Under the pieces are notes generated by a model. It saw nothing but the letters and a program-made list of their open reading frames with translations. It was not told the DNA's origin and searched no databases. This document shows, one piece after another, positions 32,701 to 47,300 of a stretch of 64,000 nt of DNA. Location of the stretch: NCBI GenBank assembly GCA_963969365.1, contig OZ017751.1, positions 992,001 through 1,056,000 of the forward strand. The letters are read 5' to 3'. The position numbers and the translations under genes were made by a program. Position 1 is the first letter of the stretch, and each line of letters starts with the position of its first letter. This stretch comes from Asterochloris sp. CNOR1. Taxonomy: Eukaryota > Chlorophyta > Trebouxiophyceae > Trebouxiales > Trebouxiaceae.

Positions 32701-35700
32701 GGATGTGATGCTGCTGCATCACACTGCATTGGGCACATGGAATGGGTGTCAGGAGGCTTAGGCACCTGACATATGCCTCACAGACACTGACATGTGCATC
32801 CTGGCAACATCAAGCCTTGCTTCAGGTGGTTGAGGGCCGGTGCCGCTGCAAGTAGGCAAAACATGCGCAGCTCTCCAGTCCGATGTGTGGGCGCAAAACT
32901 GGAAACGATCTGTCAGGCAAATCCTCCAGCAGGACGCACTGCACCACAGGCAGCTTTGGTGAGCAGGGTGGAGAGGACTTTGAGTCTTACCTGTAGATCT
33001 CGCATGCTAGCGCTGCCTCCCCGCAGCGGTGGCAGGCCCACAGTATTGCTGCGTATGTGAACCTGTCAGGCTGCTGCCCGCTTTGCACCATGTCAACCAC
33101 CTGCTGCACCGCCTTCCAGAACTGCACCAGGGACACAGGCCAGTCAGGCACAATCACAAGCAAGGGAACAGCTGCAGACACTAAGAAATGCAGAGGGCTC
33201 ACAGATCACTCAAGAACAGCCGATGCAGGTGCAGGCGAGTGCAGACCTGCAGAGTACCCCTGAGCAATTTGATGCAAGGGAACACAGATGCAGGCCTCCA
33301 GGTTCTATGCCGAATCACCTAAGCCAGTCACAAGCAATGGAAAAGAGACATGGAGGGCATCGGCAGGGAGGCGCTGATGATGCACGGGAACCCAGATTCC
33401 TCACCAGAGAAGCCACTATTCAAGGAAGCATTGCCAAGCTACCGCTCCTGCATGGTTGCAGAGCTTGCAGGTGACAGCCCGGGAGCAACTGACCTCAGAT
33501 GTGGCGCCATACATGCTGATGAGGGCTGAGCGCGCATAGCTATCGGGGCACAGGCCCCTGCTCCTCATCTCCTGGTACACCTGCTCAGCTTTCTCCTTGC
33601 GATTGTTCAGCACACAGGCCTCCAGAAGTGTGGAATACGTCTCCTGCAGCACAGCTGCGGGTCAGGCATGCCTGTAGCAGACAGCTGAGACGCCTCACAG
33701 CTGAGTGCTCACAAGACAAGCCAGCTTGCAGCCTCTTTGCTGCCTGAGCAAGTCCAGAAGACTGAAGGCTGGAGCCTGGCACAAGACAGAGACTGTGCGC
33801 ACCGGCGGGAACTGCCTCAGTTGGTGGCATGCTGCCCAAACCAACAACAGCTAGCCCCCTGCCAACACCCGAGGAGTGGTACATGTGTGCCCACCTGAGT
33901 CGGCTGCAGGTGGGAGTCCAGCATCTGCTGGTGCAGGCCCAGGGCGCTGTCCACATCCTTGGCCTTGCCAGCCTTGCTGATCAGCATGCTGTACATCTGG
34001 TGGTCTGCGGGGACTCCATAACTGCAGTAGACAGCCAGCAGGCGAAGTCATGCTCGGAGGTGGGGAATGTCAGCTCCAGCAGTGGATGATGAAGCAGTGA
34101 CTCTGACCAAATGCATGCACGTGCCTGTTGGCTACAGGTGCCCATCAAGGCTGTCTCTGGGCGCGCATGGCCCCACATGCAGACAGCACTGCATGAGCCT
34201 ACCCTGGGACCATTCAAGACTGCACCCACCTGTGCATGTCAGCAAGGATCTGCTGAGCATTCAGCCAGCCGGCCCTGTTCAGGGAGCATGCTGCCACTGC
34301 AGCAGAGTACACCAACAGGTTGTTGGTGCATCCATTGTCTAGGGCTCGCTGGTAGATCTTCAGGGCCAAGGCCTGCTCCCCAGACTGGGCACAAGCATTG
34401 ATGAGCACTGCGTAAGTTCCCTCGCTGGCCAGCACGCCGTCCCTCTGCAGCGGCATGGGGATGTGTGATGGACATGCATGTTGCAGATAGCAGGGCAGGG
34501 CGCCGCACGTGGTGCCTCAGTGCCATCTATGCATTGCACTTTCCAAGCATCTGCTGCTGTAGGCTTGTGAAGGACAGGCTGCTCTTTGCCTGATGGCCCC
34601 TCACAACATCATTGCCCCAACCAGGGCAGCATCCTGTGCCTCAGGGGCCTTGAACTCACATTGAGCTGCACAGCGGGAGTTTTGGACAGTCAGCACCATT
34701 TGCTTGCCGTTGCTGAAGACATGGCGCTGGAGGGCTGGCAAACGTGGTCAGGCTGATGATTGATGGTGACTTGCTGCACACTGGTCAGCAGCTCATGAGG
34801 CTTGAATTGTTGGGACTGAAAGCAGTGCAGAAGTTCACCAACATGTCCTCCAACACCTCCTGTGCCCGCTGCAGGTTGCCAGCCCTCCCCGCGGAGGCAA
34901 TAAGGGAGTTCCAGGCAGTTGCGTCAGGGCGCACGCGGGCAGCCTGCATGTCCTTGAACACCTGCGTGGCCTGCTCCAGCAGCACCAGCTGGTCGCGCCT
35001 GCAAACGAGTCAGCAATTCTTGAGCAGCGCAAAGACTGATGGAGCATGTGAGGCACATGTAGCCATACATAGGGGGCCATGTGCGCCGCCAGACAGCACA
35101 TTGCACCTCTTGCAGGCAGCCCTGAGCTTGACTGAGCTCGACCCAGACTTGCACAAGAGGCAAGTCAGCGATCCAGAGATGCAGATGCATGCTGTGACCC
35201 AGTGCGGAATCTGGGCATTGCTTGCAGAGTTGACACAGGCCTGTCTGATGTGCAGCATGTGCCCACCTGCTGATGTAGCCAGCACTACCATGGATGCGCC
35301 GGCTGCACGCCGTGATGAGGGCAGTGTACACCTGGCAATCTGTGCGGATGCCGTCTGCCCGCAGCTCTCCGTACAGCCTGAAGGCGGTCTCGGTGTCTGC
35401 CACAGACGCACAGGCTGCGGGCAGGGAGCAGGCAGCTCAGAGCATGCATGCAGGTGCCATGTTGGCAGCACAAGTGACCCCGAAAGGCGCAGTGAACTGC
35501 TACAGCCTGACAGCAACTGGCATGAACAGGTGCAGGCACAACATGAAAGATTCTTTCAGGCGTCCTCCCCGGGGCTTCCCCCTCTGTGCAGGCCAGCATG
35601 ACCTCCCGACTGCCCCACATTGCATGCTCTGCATGACTGATGGCAGGGGGCCAGATCGCAGAGATGCCACCCCGCTTGCTGTACCACCGCTGCAAAAAAT

Positions 35701-37556
35701 GTAACGCTGCAAGTCAAACACATGACCCCTCACCTGTGATGAGGTTGGTGTACAGTATGGCATCCCAGCTGCGTCCTGTGCTCCTCAACATGTCACCAGC
35801 GGCCAGCGCAGCAGGCACGTCCTGAGCTGCCACACACACCGAGACCAGCATGTTGTACACCCTGGCATCCGCCTGGTGGGGGGGCACATTATCCCGCAGC
35901 AGCTGCACAAAGCGTGTGGCCTGAGAAACCGCTCCCTGCCTGGCTGATGCCTTCATGAAGTCCTTGTACCGGAGCCTGCAGCCAACGACAAATAAGATAT
36001 TTAGCAGATATGCAAGTTACTGCAGCAGCTTGGCGGCGCACCTGAGAAGAGGGTGCATCAGCACCTGCATGCTTGCTGGCTGGCTGGTGCTGAGCAAAGT
36101 GCTTGTACTAGAGTCTGGCAGGGACGGCGGCAAGCAAGACGGCGCAGGAAGTGTGTGAGCTGGCGCACAGCATGCAAAGTATACCATGGTCCGGCAGCTG
36201 GAGGCAGCAACTAAGGGTGGTGCCGGCAGGCCACTCCAAAATGCTGCAGCGCAGGCCGGCAGCCAGGGACGGTTGTGGTATCAAGGAGCTGTGCTCAGCA
36301 CATGCAACCTGATGTTCAAGGAGCTCCTTGAAAGGTACTGTGGCCCCGCACCCCTCCTTGCTCCAGCCAGAAAAGCAGCGCCCACAGTGCAGGGCAGGCT
36401 CACCCCCTGAACACATCTTTGCGGCCAGCCTGTGCGGCAGCCTCCAGCAGCTGGATCGCATCCTGCACTCTGCCATCAGCCGACAGCTTGGCATAGAGGG
36501 ACACCAGCTGGCCGGTGTTACGCCCTTCCACTGCCTGCACTGCCCAGCCTGCTGCAGGGACACTGCCGTTCTCTGGCAGCCTCACTGCGGCAGTAATTGA
36601 CTGGCCATTCAGTAGGTCAGCCCCAGCACCCTGACCCACCCCTGCCTGCAGGCTGGCACCGTTTGCAAGGGGCAGAGGCAAGGCAGGCCGCGCGCCATTC
36701 TGAGGCTGAGCTGCCTGTGCAGCAGCAGGGGCGAGCTGAGCCCCATTGAGGGGCGCTGTGGGCACTGCCTCAGGTCCTGACCGTGCCCCATTGAGAGGGC
36801 CAGGTGGTGCTGCTGCACCATTGCCGCAGACAGCCCCAGGCCCCTCTGTCTGGCTGTCCCGCGTCGTGTCTGGAGGGGGCCTGGCTGAGCCAGGGGCGCC
36901 ATTCTGGCCGCTCAAGGTTGCGCCCTTCTGGCTGCCGAGCAGGGCTGCTGCTGGAGCCTGATGTTGGGGCCAGGACAAGCCTGAGGGCACACCGCCTGGC
37001 TGTGGGAATGGCCGGGACCTATGGACGGCAGCCACTCTGCGCACATACGCCTCTGGCCCCTCTGCCGGTGAGCTGGTGCTGACAATGCCAGCCATTCTGC
37101 TGGCAGCACTGTACTGCAGCGCCCCAGCCTCCTCACATGCAGCTGAAGCTTCGGAGCTGGGCCCCAAAGGCTCTGCGGAGGCCGCCTCCGCAAGAGATGC
37201 CTCCGCCGCCTCCTCTGGCTCATCAAATGTGAACGTGATGCTGCCATCTGGTGCATTCACAATGGTCACGCCTGTCTGTATTCCCCCTGTAGGAGTGGCT
37301 GCCGCCCCAAGGGGTGCCAGGTGTGCTGCTGTCCGCTGCCTCCTGCACTGTGCAGGCTGTGCTTAGCAAGGGTGATCTCAGATGCCCAGCATGCTGCCCA
37401 CACAAGTCAGTGCTGAGGCAAGATCACACTGCTGCATCTCAGGATCCGCGTGGGCAACTTCATGCAGGCCAAAATTGGTCCAGGGCGGGCCCACCTTGCC
37501 GCCGATGGTTTCGGGGGCAGGGCACCATGTCGGAGCGCACACGGCCCCACCCTCAT
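29758..37556 (-). CDS. MRL1: MRL1-like plastid PPR protein (about 16 exons)
   Basis: Exons run right to left: 37556-37428, 37347-36404, 35975-35734, 35414-35267, 34998-34839, 34444-34230, 34004-33895, 33643-33494, 33121-32991, 32723-32552, 32162-31932, 31865-about 31760, 31048-30929, 30782-30672, 30348-30188 and 29885-29758. The first exon is Arg/Ala/Pro-rich without acidic residues, a credible plastid transit peptide. An Asn-Gly-Ala-rich linker follows, then about ten PPR motifs (Tyr-Thr-Ala-Leu-Ile-Thr-Ala-Cys, Tyr-Ser-Met-Leu-Ile-Ser). The C-terminal third, with Val-Val-Asp-Leu-Lys-Ser-Leu and a final Leu-Arg-Arg-Val-Arg-Leu...Leu-Arg-Gly-Trp stretch, agrees with my recollection of MRL1, the rbcL-mRNA stabilising factor. 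Splice phases of the last four exons fit exactly. The join near 31760-31048 is unresolved and may hide one exon. The gene name rests on recalled similarity. Confidence 0.75.
31412..31443 (+). repeat. 16-bp perfect tandem duplication in an intron
   Basis: TGTCAAAGCTTTGGGG occurs twice in direct succession in non-coding sequence of the MRL1-like gene. Confidence 0.9.
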
Positions 37557-38333
37557 GCCTGCATCTGCAGCAGCCCACAGCTAACAACACTCTAAACCTT
37601 GACCTGTTTTCAGCTATGTCACAGTTCTGCCCAAATGAGCCATCAGCTTGCGGCACATGGTCAAGACAATGCTTATTGCAGGAATCCACAGCATCATACA
37701 ATCTGGATGGTTTCTTTGTCAAGTAGGGCTTGTCATGGCACTGATGGGCATTGGGTCCTGGACATCACGAGTGTCTTGGTCGTCGCAAACTCAGCACTGT
37801 TGCACTTGTGACTCTGGTGATGGTAGTGTCTGTAGATCAGCAAGCAACCTGTCGTCAGCATGCTATGCAGTCACCCTGCTGTGGACATGTTTGACAGGGC
37901 CAGTTGGTGCATCACGCCGCACCAGCCGGGGCTCATGCACTTGAAGATGTGGCCCCTGGCTTTCTTGGCCTTGCCGGCAAGCCTGGGATTCCCTCCCATG
38001 CAAAGGAGTTTGGGCAGTCTCTTCGTGCTGCTTCTTCGCTGCAACTATTTTACCGAGCCGTGGGCAAGATCTAGGTGTTCAAGTTTGTGCCATGGGTAGA
38101 GCCCAGCCTGTTGTCTATGGACGTACTGCATTGAACACGAGCATTGCACAGATGGCACTACCGATCCAGAGCCAGTGCGGATGAGACCTCTGACACCATC
38201 AGATCGTTGCCACCGTCGGACTTCAGGCTTTCTTCCGGTGGAATGACCTATTCATCTCTCTTTCTAAGTGAATTGCAGGGCAGGCATGTTCTGTTACTGG
38301 ACTTCATGTGGCTGAAACCACAACCAGTCAGCC
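37557..38333. promoter_or_regulatory. divergent intergenic region (MRL1-like / antiporter)
   Basis: The two start codons face away from each other across 777 bp, so this stretch must carry both promoters and 5' untranslated regions. I see no TATA box or named element. Open frames inside it are short and lack an exon chain. Role inferred from gene orientation only. Confidence 0.5.
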
Positions 38334-41300
38334 ATGGCAGATGCAGAAGGGGCAGCAGGTGCAGCCCTCCTCCATGAGGGGCACAACCAAGAAGGCAATT
38401 CCACAGATGCCCTGCTGTTTGTGACAGTTGCCCTGTTCCTGGGTATCTTCAGCAGATCCTTCCTTAGATGGACAAGGTTGCCGTATACAGCTTTGCTGCT
38501 GGTGAGACTTAGCCTTGGCGTCAAGCCAGCTTGTCAATGTTCAGGTCTGACAGACCGCTGCCTTTTGCAGATCTGGGGCGTTCTCATTGGTATAGGTGGG
38601 CTTGCATATGTGGCGCAGAACCCTGCACATGTCTCAGCAGGGTGCCAGCAGGCCCAATTGAGAGATTGCAAAGCATGCAGGGAATGAAACCTATACCAAG
38701 CACTGGCGATACCTGAGTCCTGGCATTGCCAGCTGGGAGGTGACCTCAACAACAGATCTGTCGCTGATCTGCTGTTCCTGTCTCTTCGTCTGAGGTTGGC
38801 AGCTGCTGTTCCCAAGCATTGCGGGCAGGCGTCCAGAAACCTGAGCTGACCACCAACTCACACCTGCAGGGCATCGATCCCAACTTCTTCCTCAGCCTGC
38901 TGCTGCCCATCATCATCTTCGCTTCTGCATTTTCACTACACTGGCACACTCTGCGCCAGTGTGTGTGGCAGGTGGGGCTTTGCGGGTCCCTGCCACCCTG
39001 CTGCCACATGCATGGCAGCCAGTCTGGCAGCCCTGCAGCATGCGTGTAGGTTTCTTCAGGCTGCAGCAGCATGTGAGGGCAGCACATCCATGAAGCAACT
39101 CCAGCACTGCTCTTGCAGGTGCTGCTCCTAGCAGGCCCTGGGGTAATCATTGGCGGCATCCTCACTGCCCTTGTGGCCAAGTTCATCTTTCCCTATGGCT
39201 GGAGCTGGCCGCAAAGCCTGCTGTTTGGCTCCATACTGGCTGCCACAGATCCAGTTGCCGTTGTGGCTCTGCTGAGAGAGGTCTGCCTATGTCACAACCA
39301 CTCTTGCTGGTTCATTGGACCTGCTGCGGCCCACGCGGTTGTCTGGCATGCTTGCTTTTGAAACAATGCCTCCAGAGTGCTCAATGTGGTCGAGTCTGCT
39401 GAGAGTCTGCTGGCAGCAACAGATGCAACCTGCTGGTGCAGGTTGGTGCCAGCCGTGAACTGCGCACAGTGGTGGAGGGTGAAAGTTTGGCAAATGATGG
39501 CTCTGCGTACGTCCTCTTCCTCCTCTTTCAAGTGAGCTGCTGGGTTGTGTGCTCTGTGCTGTTCCACTATGCCAGTCAAACAACCTCCAGCACCTCTCAA
39601 ATGCAAGATCTTCTTCTCTGCTCCCACAGCACAGCCGCGCTGAACTGAGCTCCTGCTGCATGCCAGCAGGGCATCGTCCAGGGGCAGAGCGTGACAGGGG
39701 CGTCGGTCATCAAACAGCTGTGCCAGCTGTCACTGGGAGGGCCTGCTGTTGGCCTCGCCTTTGGGCTTGTGGTTGTCTTCTGGCTGCGCTTCATCTACAA
39801 TGATGACATGGTGAGCCTCCTGCAGTTCCAAACGCCATCAATGACTCTACCTCCGCACATCTTGCCTGGTGGCTCCCTGGCAGTTGCTCTGTGATCCACG
39901 AGACAGACAGCTCGTTTGACCTGTCATGGCTTTCTGCCGCCACAACACTGAGCACCAGGCTGCCATCACATGGCTACTGAGCATCATCATGGCGTGCCAT
40001 GCGCCCTGCTCTAGCTTAGACATCTTATGACAGCCCTCTGTGGCTGTCATGCAGACTGAGATCACGATGACGATTGTGGCGGCCTTTGGGGCATTCATTG
40101 TGGGCAACGACATCCTGGGCGTGTCTGGTGTGCTGGCCATCCTCATTCTGGGGATCTGGATGATTGCGCAGGGGGCCCACCACATCAGCCGGCAGGTTGA
40201 GCACCCCCTGAGGGTCGTGTGGTGAGTTGTCTGCATCAAAATCTTCAAGCATCTCAGCATGCATATCCAGCCATCATCAGTCAGGCAGAGTGGCAGCCTG
40301 GCTGCTATCCAAGCACTTCCTTGGCTGTGCCTGCATTGGATCATAACATTGCGTGCATGCCTGTAAGCTGAGCCCGGGTGCTTGGCACCTTGTGCAAAGC
40401 GCTTGTCCCATCATGCAGGCTTGAGCTCAATTGTTGGCAGCCTCCCTCACATTGACTGCTGGTGCAGGGAGGAGCTTGATTTTATTGCCAACACCCTCAT
40501 TTTTGTCCTCGTGGTGAGCTCAGTTTGCTTCACAAAACCACCTTGGCTGCCAACACTCCTTCTTGAGTGCCCACTTGGAAGGCTGGCTCAAGCACCTACC
40601 CTGCGTCTCTGGTCCGATTAAGCCACTTGCTGTGCCATGCAGCCATCTGCACCGCCATTCATGGCATTACCAGGCGCTACAACGAGCTCCGTGTCGACCA
40701 CCTGCCAAGCCTCTCTGACTGTCTACCTGCAGGGGGTTATTATTGCTGGCAATATCTATCAGACCAAATACCTGGACAGCGTCGACACCATCCATGGGCC
40801 AGACTATGGCTATGCCATCCTCCTCTGGGTGCTGCTGCTGGTGGGTGTCGCTGCACCACCATCTTCACTTTTTGGGCATTGCTCGTGGCATCGTCCATCA
40901 GCCTCGGGTTGCTCGCTGCATGTCATCTCTGCCTCCCATTGCTCCTGGATGTCACCTCTGCCTGGTGGCGACTCAAGCCATGCCTGGGGAGCCTATGCGA
41001 CACTGATAGCATGGCCTCTTTGCGGGACAGCTGCGCCAGCCAGCCCAGCTCAGCTGTGCGTGACGACTGCCTCATTGTGCTTGACTTTCATCTGTGGCAA
41101 TTATGGAAGCCATCACCTCTCAGTTGCAGAGCACTGGCCCAAGCTGCCATCAGTGCCCCTCCCCCTCATTGGCCAGCTGCATGCAGTCCTGCCGTGCAAA
41201 CGTCCATCTGTAGGCCCCCATGATGGGCCCCTTCCACCCCTTCCTGCGCTAGCTGCTGCACAGTCCAGGCAGTGCTCCTTTCCTGCGCAATTGCCCAAAA

Positions 41301-44300
41301 TACTGCTCCGGCTGCTGCAGGTCATCCGTGCCCTCATGATTGCCCTCTTCTACCCCATTCTGCGCTTCACAGGCTACAGCATCACCTGGCAGAAGGCTGT
41401 GGTGATGGTCTGGTCCGGCCTTCGCGGTGCGGTGGGCCTGGCCCTGTCGCTGTTTGTCCTCTTCAACACAAGCATCACAGACATCCACTTCCGCGTCCTG
41501 GTGTTTTTCATGGTCTCCATGGAAGCAGCCATCAGCATCGTGGTGCAGGGGTCCAGCATGGGCCTCCTGCTGCAGGTGGGCCTGGCCGGCCGACTTGGAA
41601 AGGTGCTGCTAGGCTTTGTGGTGCACAGGTCCAGCATGTGCAGGTGAGGGTGACAGGAATTGTATGACGCATACTTTGCATAGATGGAATATGGTGGCGG
41701 CCACCGCCGAGCAATGTGGGGTAGGGGCGCCGCATGGGCAGACTGCTGCAGGTGCTGGGCCTGCAAACAGACATGCCTGTTCCTCGTGCCTCTGACTTCC
41801 CTGGTGCCTGCCTGCCATGTCTGCTGGGCCTGCAGGTCGCCCTTCTACTCCCACGCTTTGCCTTTACCTTACCGTCGCTGACAGCCATCCTGCATGCAGC
41901 TCCATCTGCCACTGTGGGCCCCTGGCGCCGCTACTCAGTACAGTGCACTCCCTTGGTGCGCACATCCTGCTGCTGCATTGACCCCCTAGACATGTCTGAC
42001 ACTGTGCTTGCCTGCTGCAGCTGCTCGGCCTGCGCCGCCTTCCCTCCGTGCAGCGCACATTCCTGAGCCACATCCTGCACCAGGTTGAGACCCACAGCAA
42101 CGAGCATGCCCATGCCGCTAAACTGTCCTCTGACCTGCTGGGTGGGCCTGACTGGCACCAGATCGGCAAGCTGACCTCCCTGGAGGTGCAGAGCCTGCTG
42201 CACAAGTACGCAAGCCTACGCAGCATCAGAGGCAGCACAGAGGACATTGAGACAGGTACGGCTGACTGTGAGAGCATGTGTGGTTGGACAGCCAGCCTTG
42301 AGCACAGCAGCAGGGCCAGTACAGGGGGCGCTGAGACAGGCAAGTCTGTTTGTGGGGGACTGTGGCTTTGGGCAGTCAATCGTGTGCGCAGGCAGCCTGG
42401 GGGTCAACAGGACTGGAATCTTGCCCTGTTTGAGTGTCTGCCCAAGGCTTCTGCAGTCATCGGCAGTGCTGCAGCTGGTGGATACTTATTGTGGATACTG
42501 CAACAGCATTTAGAGTGAAAAGACATCAGCCTGCCTGCATCAGCCCTACTTACCACTGCTTTGTAGTGAGATGCCTTATATGCCAGCGGTAGCTATTTGA
42601 GCCACTCACAGAAGTCTGCTGGGCTTGCCTGTCTGAGCCACTAACGCTGGATGTGCCTCCCACAGCTGCAGCTGAGGCTGACACGGCCAGGAAGCTAAAC
42701 CGTGACGTGGTATTGCGCGAGACCAGGGCGCGGCTGCTCAGGGCAGTGAAGCAGACCTACGGTAAACCGAGCGCTGTGCCTTATGCAACTGGCACCAGCA
42801 AGCTGTGAGCCGTCCAAAGATCTGCGGTGATGGGAGCGCAGCTCTGTCACCCACCAGCAAGGGCTAATGCCTGCCTGTGACCCCAGCACATGCCTGCCTG
42901 CCACTCTTGTTTGGTTTCCTGACTAAGGCAGGGAATTGATAGCATGAACCATAGTGCTGCTGGGCAACTTGCCTGTGCCTGCCTCTTACCAGGCAGTCCC
43001 ACTTGGGGCCTCGACCTGGTCATCTCTCTGGCCTGACTGAGCACTGATAGGGCCTGCAGTAGCTGTGCCTGCCTGCGTGCAGATGACATCTTCAGGCGGT
43101 CGCACCTGGGCCCTAACCTAATCTTCTGGCTGAACCAGAGTGCTGACAGAGCTTGCGACCAGGTGGACCAGCCCCTCAGGGACTGGCAGTACATCGACAG
43201 GCGCCTGAAGGTGCCCTTCTGGGTCAGCGGGTTTCAGAGGTGGGCTTGCATGCACAGCAGTGGCTGTCCTATGTGGGATTGGCAAAGGGCCTAGCACATG
43301 CGACGTCCAAGCTGCCCTGTCAGGGATCGGTACGGCCCAGCAATCAGTAGTGGCTGCTAGTTAGCCAGGCACAACCTCTTCTGACCGCATTTCTGCACCT
43401 GCTGGCGCCAACTGGGGCCAGTGGCTCCTGTCGCTGCCAGATGACCCTTTGCTCCGCCCTGCAGGCTGGCCCACCTGCCCTACATGGCGCGCCTCTGCCG
43501 CCGCCAGCTGATGTCTGCCCTGGAGCAGAACTGCCAGCTGGTGGTGGCCTTCCACTTTGCCCACCAGGATGCGGTGATGTCCATGAAGCACTTCGATGTG
43601 GGCCTGCAGGTGGGGGCTGGGCTGGGTCCTGCTGCTGAACAGTAGACATGTGTTGCTGCTGTCTGCTGCTAGATGTTTTGAGATTATCTTGCTCAGATGG
43701 GCTGCGCCTGCTTGATCTGTGGCTGCTGTTGCAGACAGAGACAGCAGCTGTGCTTGCTGGCCCTGCTGTTGGTACCAGAGCCATTTACTGCTGCATGCTA
43801 ATGTGGCATAGGTTCTGTCCCCTAGGGCAGGTACACCCGCTCAGAGACCAGATGCCAGTTGTGGCTGTTCCTGTCCCTGCTTCCGTCTTGGCCAGCCCAT
43901 GTGTCAGACACGATGGAATTCAGTGCCTGCATGATGCTGCTTCTATAAACGTTTCAGACAAGGCGTAACTCTACAATGGCAGCTGCAGGACTGTGCAGAT
44001 GCTGCCGACGACCTGACCTTCAACCCTCACGTAGACGTTGCGCATCAGAGGATGAAACAGGCTGTCATTGAGCAGGTGCAACTTTCTGTTTGTGCTTCCC
44101 ACAGTGGCTGCGCACATTGACAGCATCAGCTGATGCCTGGCCCCGCACAGCAGAGCCTGCTGATGCCTGGACTCTGCTGGCCCGAGTGGGGTGCAGCTCT
44201 CGGTGCAGCAGCATGCCTACCCTAGAACCCTAAACCCCAACGCAGCTGCTTGGTGCTGCCCTGCAGGTCATGCGGGAGAGTCGTGGGCAGCTGGCACTGG

Positions 44301-47300
44301 CAGAGCGATTCCTGCACGCCATGCGGGCAGCCTACCCTGAGGTGTTAGCCAGCATCAGAACCAAGCAGGTTGCCCAAGAGATGCTGCACTTCAAGGCAGA
44401 GTACATCGCAGAGCTGTGCAGCTCAGGTGAGTGACGGTGCACCCGAGCGGCATACACTGCAAGCAGCCTGCAGCAGAAGTCAGCCACCATTCCCAAAACA
44501 CGATGCATTGGGTCCACAGCATCGGCACATGCTGCCGCTGACCTTAGGAGTATGAGGTGGTGTGCCGCGGCAAACCAGCCTGCAGTCAGCATGTCTGGTT
44601 CTTGGAACGGCAGCTGCAATGCGCCGCTCTCAAGATTGACGCCTTCGACGGCGGCAGCTACCAAGCATCACTGTCACAGTCACTGGAACTGGGGAGCCAA
44701 GCTGTGGCCCAGCTTCCAGCAACAGTTCCTGTTCTTCAATGTACAGCCAGTGCGTCTTGAAGAGCACGGTGCTATGTGCCCCTGCGCGTCGTCCATGCCA
44801 CCAACCCCTGGTTACAGCCGCAGTTTTGCATCCTGCCTGCCCTGCGCCCCTGCTGCAGACACGGTGACGGCCCGCCTACCCAAGCAGGCCTCTTGACAGC
44901 TGGCCCCATGCGTTGAGTTGCCTGCCCTGCAGGCCTGCTGGCAGATGTAGAGATGGACGCCATGAGCGACCTGGTGGAGCGGCGCCAGAAGGAGCTGCAC
45001 TTCACTCCCCCAAGAGTTCCCGTGGTGCCTCTGCGCCAAGAGCTGGCAGCGCATCACATGTTCAGGGAGCTGCCACCAAAGCAACTCCTCAAGGTAGGCC
45101 AGCAAGGGTGAAGAGGGCAGGTTATACCATGCCTTGGGCAGGAGACAGGCTCCAGGGATCCCTCTCGAGCATTGTGCATGCTGGGGCAAGTATGAGGCAG
45201 CGCAGGCCAAGACTGCTGCAGGCTGTTGCTGCCCCTGCGCATGCATGTCTGCAATGCTGTTGAATGCAGCCTCCACCCAAGTATCGCCTGCTCTGGCAAC
45301 AGGTGGGCTTGCTTTGCACTCATGTCTTTATCTAGCGCCCAATGTGCCCCCATCGTCCCGAAGGTTCATGTCACATCACACCACCTGCAGACCTGCAAAC
45401 TTCCTCATCCCTGCCTGCAGCTGCAAAAGAGAGCTGCACTGTGTGTCTTCAACAGAAAAGACCGCCTGATGACCAGCGACCACGAAGTCCTGGTGGTCAT
45501 GCGGGGGGCCCTGCGCCTGCAGCTGCAGGCCTCAGCCTTCCTGGCTAAGCCGGGGCGCAGCAGGTGGGGCCACTTGCTTTGTATGTATGCAGCTCCTGAC
45601 TCCTCCTTGAAGAGTGGCAGGCATTTGTGAAAGGGGTCACTGTTTGATACCCGAGGCCTGAAGCTACATCTCCACCGCAGAGGGCTGCACAACTGTGACG
45701 AGCACGTGTGTCTGTACTGCATATGTCATTCAGCAGGCCTTGGCTGCAAGGCTTATCTCCTTTGCTGTGGCTTCACTGCTGCTCACGTGCAGATACATCA
45801 CAGATGCACGAGGCCTGGTGATCGGCCTGCTGGGCGTGATGCACAACATGCAGATGAGTGCCTCATTTACAGCCTTCACGGCTGTGGAGGCCTATGTACT
45901 GCCCAGCCACCTCGTGCAGGTCAGTCATTTGACCCAGTGTGCTGTCAGGCAGGACACACCTGCTGCGTGGCACCTGCCAGTGCAACACCTGTTGCTGCAA
46001 CCACAGTCAAGTGGCATGCCCTCTGTTGTTTTGTAGAGGAAACGAAGCATCCGGGCAGCACACGCATTAGCCAGAGCAGTCCTGCTGCCAGGGATGGCAG
46101 ACGTGTCGGCTCAGGCTAGGCAGAGCAAGCCTGCGGGGCAGCACATGCACTTGCAGAGCCACTGGTAGTGGTCCCTAGGGGAGCCAGACCAGTTCACAGC
46201 AGCCTCTTGACTGCAGGACCTGGTGGCAGAGCAGCCCAAGCTGGCACAGGCTGCTTGGCAGCTGCTGGGTGCCCAGGTGGCCTACCTGACAGAGGTGCCA
46301 GCCCTGCAGGACACCAGCTTCAAGGCAGTGGAGGAGCTCTTCAGGTGGTGCGGGTGCATGCTGACACAGGCGGTTGCATGCTGACACAGGCAGCATGCCC
46401 TGCTGGCATGTTACCATGCCTGCAGACAGGCCGGTGCACAGTGCACTGCACAGTTGCTACCATGTGCCTTCCCACCCTGACCTGGGGGTGGCAAGAAGTG
46501 GTCAGGGACCAGTCACTGGGATGGCCTGAGGTGAATGCACGCCTCGGGCAGAACAACATGATGTAATGTAGCACCTTAGGCTGTGGCATCAGTCAATATT
46601 TTGCAAGCTTCACTGTGGCACTGCCTGCAGAAGCGCTCGTCATGAGGCAGTGCCAGCAGGGCAGGTGTTCCAGGCGCCACTGGGAGCTCTGCTGCTCACT
46701 GGGGCGGCCAGGGCTGCCGGTGCGGAGCACAATCAGGCTTTTAAGGGCCCTGCCCTTCTGCCGCCAGGGGATGGCCAGTGGTTGTCAACTCAGCCTGCCC
46801 AGGTCAGCGCAGACCTCTGAGTGGATCCTGACGACATGCAAGCAGATCTCCTTGGCAGCCAAGCTTGAGGGCCGAGCTACCTGGGTTTGAGGGACCCTGC
46901 TGCTGCAACCTTCATGATCCTGCAGGCTGCCAAACGTACACCACTGTTGACAGCGGGCGGCCTGCAGCAACACCTGGCAGCAATCTGCTTTCCCAGCTGC
47001 CATATGCGAGAAGCGGTAATAAGCTCGGCCTCTGTACTGACCACCCCTACCCTGTCACGGTGCAGTTGCTTTTCCTGACTCAGCAAGTCAGCACCTTCCT
47101 CCTGACGAGGGTGTCCAGAGCGCCTGATGGGGTGCTGACCCCCTCTGGCTCAGGCAGCCTGGACTCCCCCCGGAGCAGTGGGCATCCAGGCACGGCCAGC
47201 CCCACAGCTGACGGCGTCGAGGGCACAGCAGTACCTGCCTCATCTCTGCCAGAGAACTTGCGCGGCCCACAGGACAGACTGAGCCCTTCAGGTGTGCAGC

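Noticed and set aside
44225-44240. Plant-type telomere motif (CCCTAAACCC)
   Set aside because: Only one copy, inside an antiporter intron. No array, so not an interstitial telomere.
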